Of a stretch of DNA of 64,000 nt, positions 60,587 through 64,000 are shown one piece after another; within the stretch, counting starts at the first letter, position 1; each line of letters begins with the position of its first letter. Location: assembly GCF_001043175.1 (NCBI RefSeq), contig NZ_CP011494.1, forward strand, positions 310,001-374,000, written 5' to 3'. Both the position numbers and the translations under genes were made by a program. Source of the stretch: Marinobacter psychrophilus. GTDB lineage: Bacteria; Pseudomonadota; Gammaproteobacteria; Pseudomonadales; Oleiphilaceae. Below the pieces are notes generated by a model. The model made no database searches, was not told where the DNA came from, and saw only the letters and a list, made by a program, of their open reading frames with translations.

Positions 60587-62046
60587 CCACAATCGTCGCC
60601 ATTGATCAGGGCACCACGAGTACCCGTGCGATTGCGCTCGGAAGCGATGGCCAGTCCAGACTGCTTCTGAGCCGCGAACACCAGCAGTTCTATCCAAAGC
60701 CCGGGTGGGTTGAACACGATCCGCGGGAACTCATGGCGATATTAGAGGATTGCTGCGCCGCTGCCGGAGAATGCGTTGATCTCGCCGCCCTGGGGCTGGA
60801 CAACCAGGGTGAGAGCTGTCTTGCCTGGGATGCCAGAACCGGGGAAGCCGTCACCCCGGTTATTGTCTGGCAAGACGCTCGCACCGAGCCGGCAATCGAA
60901 GCGCTTAAACTGCAAGGCGCCGAGGCAATGGTGCGGCAGAAAAGCGGTTTGCCGCTCGATGCCTATTTTTCGGCATCAAAACTGGGCTGGATGCTTGCCG
61001 AGCTGCCGCAAGTTCGGCGTTTGCACAAACACGGCCACCTGCGGATGGGCACAACAGATGCTTTTTTTCGGGATCGGCTGACCGGGCGCTTCGAAACAGA
61101 CGTGACGACCGCATCAAGAACGGCGCTGATGAATCTCGAGACCTTGAACTGGGACCCGGAGTTGTGCCGTCTTTTTGGCGTGCCTCTAGACGCACTGCCG
61201 GTCATCGGCCCGAGCTCCGGCGATCTGGGCCTGATTAGGTGTGGCGCAAAGCAGGTGACTCTCACCGCGAGCCTGGTTGATCAGCAGGCATCCCTTTATG
61301 GCCACGGCTGTCGTCGTCCGGGCGACCTCAAAATGACCTTTGGGACAGGTGCTTTTTTGCTCGGAATCAACCGCTTTGACGGTAGTCAACTCAGCAACGA
61401 AGCAACGCAGACCGTTGGCTGGCAGAAATCCGGAGAGCCGCCAGTCTTTGCGTTGGAGGGCGGTGTGTATTCGGCAGCCTCGGCGCTGAACTGGTGCCGC
61501 GGTTTGGGGCTGTTCAAGGATTTCTCGGAGCTGGCGGTCACATATACAAGTTCGGCAGCCTCCAAAGGGCTGGTGTTCGTGCCTGCTCTTTCTGGTCTCG
61601 CCTGTCCACATTGGGATAGAAGTGCCAGGGGGAGCTGGATGGGGCTGTCGCTGCATACAACGGCGACTGATATGGTGCAGGCCGTTCTGGAGGGTGTTGC
61701 TTTTCGCACCGCGGAAGTGTTTCTGGCTCTTGAGCGCAACCAACCCGTCACCGGAAAAATTTCACTTGATGGCCGGATGACCGAGAATGCTTTTTTCGTG
61801 CAGTTTTTATCGAATGTGCTGCAGCGGGAACTGTCGTTATCGTCTGAGCCAGAGCTGACCGCTATAGGCACTGCAACCCTGGCCGCTGAAGCCACCGGAA
61901 TAGATTCAGGCTACGTGGCTCGGCAGCAAGTTATCACCCCGGGCGAGTCTTGCGCTTCGCTTCAGGAATTGTTCACTGCGGCCCGCACGGCTACTGCAGC
62001 GTTCGCGGGATCGGCCCGGAAACCCACCTCGATAATTTCGAAATGA
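60583..62046 (+). CDS. FGGY-family carbohydrate kinase (glycerol kinase-like)
   Basis: A 487-aa kinase of the FGGY family, closest in pattern to glycerol kinase: the phosphate-1 loop VAIDQGTTSTRAIAL at the N-terminus, LGLDNQGESCLAWDARTGEA and VIVWQDARTE near 80-110, MTFGTGAFLLGIN, and FVPALSGLACPHWDRSARGS near 337. Glycerol kinase has the related NQRET, VWQDRRT and FGLYAPYWD. The differences leave room for another polyol. Start overlaps the previous stop (ATGA). It would phosphorylate the imported polyol for the upstream dehydrogenases. Confidence 0.88.
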   Translation: MTTIVAIDQGTTSTRAIALGSDGQSRLLLSREHQQFYPKPGWVEHDPRELMAILEDCCAAAGECVDLAALGLDNQGESCLAWDARTGEAVTPVIVWQDARTEPAIEALKLQGAEAMVRQKSGLPLDAYFSASKLGWMLAELPQVRRLHKHGHLRMGTTDAFFRDRLTGRFETDVTTASRTALMNLETLNWDPELCRLFGVPLDALPVIGPSSGDLGLIRCGAKQVTLTASLVDQQASLYGHGCRRPGDLKMTFGTGAFLLGINRFDGSQLSNEATQTVGWQKSGEPPVFALEGGVYSAASALNWCRGLGLFKDFSELAVTYTSSAASKGLVFVPALSGLACPHWDRSARGSWMGLSLHTTATDMVQAVLEGVAFRTAEVFLALERNQPVTGKISLDGRMTENAFFVQFLSNVLQRELSLSSEPELTAIGTATLAAEATGIDSGYVARQQVITPGESCASLQELFTAARTATAAFAGSARKPTSIISK

Positions 62047-62239
62047 CCTACTCTTGCCTCCAGGATCGGTTCATGGGAAAGTCGAAAGGATTAGGGAATT
62101 GCTCACCGGTTTGTCGAATAAGCGTATTCAGGGGCAAGCCCCTGAGATCGGCAACCGCCTTGAAAATCAGTTAAAGAAGGTGGCATTCTGATGCGTAACT
62201 ACCAATCAGCACCCCTTCCTATTTGCAACAGAGGCTGAT
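62047..62239. other. spacer before eutB with an unrecognised open frame
   Basis: One plus frame stays open to a TGA at 62188-62190 and reads plausibly as a protein tail (VERIRELLTGLSNKRIQGQA, ending LENQLKKVAF), but has no start and is not recognised. I looked for a cobalamin riboswitch, expected for a B12-dependent lyase, and did not see the conserved B12-box pattern. Confidence 0.35.
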
Positions 62240-63634
62240 ATGGCAAGTTTTTCCCATACTGTCGGTGTCATGACTTACCGCTTCGACGACCTTAAAGAGG
62301 TTATGGCCAAGGCCAGTCCAGCTCGCTCTGGAGATTTTCTGGCGGGTGTTGCGGCAGTAAACGATGGCGAACGAGTTGCGGCACAAATGGCGCTGGCAGA
62401 CATTGAGCTGAAGCGCTTTTTGCACGAAGCACTGGTTCCCTACGAAACCGATGAAGTTACCCGACTTATCATCGATACACACGACAAAGCCGCATTTTCT
62501 ACTGTCAGCCACATGACAGTGGGAGGCTTTCGCGACTGGCTACTCAGCGAAGCCGCTGATGAGAAAAGTCTGCGTGCCCTGACTCCGGGCCTGACGCCGG
62601 AGATGGCCGCTGCTGTATCGAAGATCATGCGCGTGCAAGACCTGATCCTGGTAGCGCAGAAAATCTGCGTAGTGACCCAGTTCCGCAGCACTGTTGGCCT
62701 GCGTGGTCGGCTCTCGACACGCTTGCAGCCCAATCATCCCACCGACGATCCGGCAGGGATTGCGGCAAGCATTCTTGACGGTCTGCTTTATGGTAACGGC
62801 GATGCGATGATAGGGATCAACCCGGCCACTGACAGCACCTCTTCAATCTGCGCCATGCTGGAAATGCTCAATGCGGTGATTCAGCGTTACGAAATTCCCA
62901 CCCAGGCCTGCGTGCTGGCTCACGTTACCACTTCCATCGAAGTGATCAACCGCGGCGTGCCATTGGACCTTGTGTTTCAATCGATTGCTGGCACCGAGGC
63001 CGCAAACGCAAGTTTCGGTGTGAGTCTGAACATTTTGCAGGAAGGTTACGAGGCGGGGCTGTCATTAAACCGCGGCACGCTTGGGCGAAACCTCATGTAC
63101 TTCGAAACTGGCCAGGGCAGTGCGTTATCGGCCAACGCCCACCACGGTCTGGACCAGCAGACCTGCGAAGCCCGAGCTTATGCCGTTGCCAGGCATTTCA
63201 ACCCGTTTTTAGTTAACACCGTGGTCGGCTTCATCGGCCCGGAATATCTTTACAACGGTAAGCAGATCATCCGCGCAGGCCTTGAAGACCACTTCTGCGG
63301 AAAATTGCTGGGTGTGCCTATGGGTTGCGATATTTGCTATACCAACCATGCCGAGGCCGATCAGGATGATATGGACACTCTGTTGACTCTGTTAGGCGTA
63401 GCCGGAATCAACTTCATTATGGGCATTCCTGGCTCTGATGACATCATGCTCAACTACCAGACAACGTCCTTCCACGACGCCCTCTATGCACGCCAGACCT
63501 TGGGCCTGAAACCCGCGCCAGAATTCGAAGAATGGCTGGCGAAGATGGGTATTTTTACCCAAGCTGATGGAAAAGTGCACTTTGGCAACAGCCTGCCACC
63601 GGCTTTCCGCAAGGCTCTAGCGCAATTGAAATGA
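62240..63634 (+). CDS. eutB: ethanolamine ammonia-lyase large subunit EutB
   Basis: The 464-aa catalytic subunit of adenosylcobalamin-dependent ethanolamine ammonia-lyase, which converts ethanolamine to acetaldehyde and ammonia. The TIM-barrel protein shows the family blocks [80 protein letters not shown] and [19 protein letters not shown]. Length is normal. It overlaps eutC by four bases. No microcompartment shell genes are visible, so this looks like the simple aerobic eutBC type. Confidence 0.96.
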   Translation: MASFSHTVGVMTYRFDDLKEVMAKASPARSGDFLAGVAAVNDGERVAAQMALADIELKRFLHEALVPYETDEVTRLIIDTHDKAAFSTVSHMTVGGFRDWLLSEAADEKSLRALTPGLTPEMAAAVSKIMRVQDLILVAQKICVVTQFRSTVGLRGRLSTRLQPNHPTDDPAGIAASILDGLLYGNGDAMIGINPATDSTSSICAMLEMLNAVIQRYEIPTQACVLAHVTTSIEVINRGVPLDLVFQSIAGTEAANASFGVSLNILQEGYEAGLSLNRGTLGRNLMYFETGQGSALSANAHHGLDQQTCEARAYAVARHFNPFLVNTVVGFIGPEYLYNGKQIIRAGLEDHFCGKLLGVPMGCDICYTNHAEADQDDMDTLLTLLGVAGINFIMGIPGSDDIMLNYQTTSFHDALYARQTLGLKPAPEFEEWLAKMGIFTQADGKVHFGNSLPPAFRKALAQLK

Positions 63635-64000
63635 GCGAGCACGTCATGGACAAACCGACCACTGATAACCAGAACAGGAACCAGAGCCCTTGGCGGCAAC
63701 TGCGCAACCTTACGTCGGCACGGATCGCTTTGGGTCGCGCTGGCACCAGCATGCCTACAGCCGCGCAACTGGAGTTCCAGTACGCCCATGCTCAGGCCCG
63801 TGATGCTGTGCACCTGCCCTTCGATCACGCAGGGCTCAGCGCTCAACTTGCCGAGCATGGGCGTGACAGTCTGCTGCTACACAGCGCCGCCAGTGACCGC
63901 CACAGCTACCTGCAGCGTCCAGACCTTGGGCGCCGTTTGGATGATGAATCTGCTCAGTTACTGAATCAGCATCGTGCGGACAACCCAGCGGGTTACGATT
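63631..64000 (+). CDS. eutC: ethanolamine ammonia-lyase small subunit EutC (3' end beyond window)
   Basis: The first 123 residues of the small, cobalamin-binding subunit of ethanolamine ammonia-lyase. After a variable N-terminus come [20 protein letters not shown] and the [17 protein letters not shown] block, both characteristic of EutC. The gene runs off the right edge. Its ATG overlaps the eutB stop, as is usual for the pair. Confidence 0.93.
   Translation, partial: MSEHVMDKPTTDNQNRNQSPWRQLRNLTSARIALGRAGTSMPTAAQLEFQYAHAQARDAVHLPFDHAGLSAQLAEHGRDSLLLHSAASDRHSYLQRPDLGRRLDDESAQLLNQHRADNPAGYD

Noticed and set aside
62047..62239. Possible cobalamin riboswitch upstream of eutB
   Set aside because: The spacer is short and I could not find the conserved B12-box or the branching hairpins; an RNA family search would be decisive.

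Overview
The window looks like chromosomal DNA of a marine, heterotrophic gammaproteobacterium, most like Marinobacter or a relative. This is an inference from gene content: three TRAP transporter systems, ovothiol synthase, glc, eut and dav/gcd catabolic genes, and many c-di-GMP proteins. No rRNA, tRNA, CRISPR array, prophage or intact insertion sequence was seen. Genes run in short catabolic operons separated by spacers that hold decayed gene fragments.

Layout. 1-2.4 kb: a TRAP transporter (dctP, dctQ, dctM; dctM runs off the left edge). 2.5-8.4 kb: a small alpha/beta hydrolase, a glutathione peroxidase, ovoA (ovothiol A synthesis), a nitroreductase and a di-haem cytochrome c peroxidase, a set with a redox-defence flavour. 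8.4-11.9 kb: a periplasmic disulfide pair (DsbG plus a TlpA-like membrane fusion) between remnants of an FMN reductase and a SecD-like protein. 11.9-15.7 kb: alanine dehydrogenase, a divergent Lrp-family regulator, and a sodium:solute symporter with a 59-aa partner. 16-20.5 kb: assorted single genes (solute-binding protein, AEC permease, CIA30-like protein, PQQ sugar dehydrogenase, YaiI).

20.6-35.3 kb is a signalling region: an HD-GYP phosphodiesterase; divergently, two tandem PotD-like periplasmic binding proteins directly followed by a membrane GGDEF-EAL protein (the arrangement of Vibrio NspS-MbaA polyamine sensing, but with two binding proteins); an AraC regulator; then a tight operon of PAS chemoreceptor, large hybrid histidine kinase and response regulator-HD-GYP. 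35.4-36.6 kb is AT-rich spacer and IS66 debris.

36.9-43.6 kb: the 5-aminovalerate/glutarate arm of lysine catabolism (gcdH, CoA-transferase, semialdehyde dehydrogenase, aminotransferase) and a GntR regulator. The aminotransferase carries an in-frame TGA at codon 35. A perfect 64-bp palindrome lies between a dctM remnant and the regulator. 43.7-53.8 kb: a glycolate-type module, TRAP dctPQM then glcG and glcDEF on the minus strand, with a divergent FadR-type regulator flanked by two perfect operator palindromes and followed by lrgA/lrgB-like membrane genes. 53.8-64 kb: a TRAP system (dctQMP), a DeoR regulator, and divergently a GlpA-like dehydrogenase with a 2Fe-2S tail, a second FAD oxidoreductase, an FGGY glycerol-type kinase, then eutB and the start of eutC. 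This end of the window appears to import and break down glycerol-like compounds and ethanolamine.
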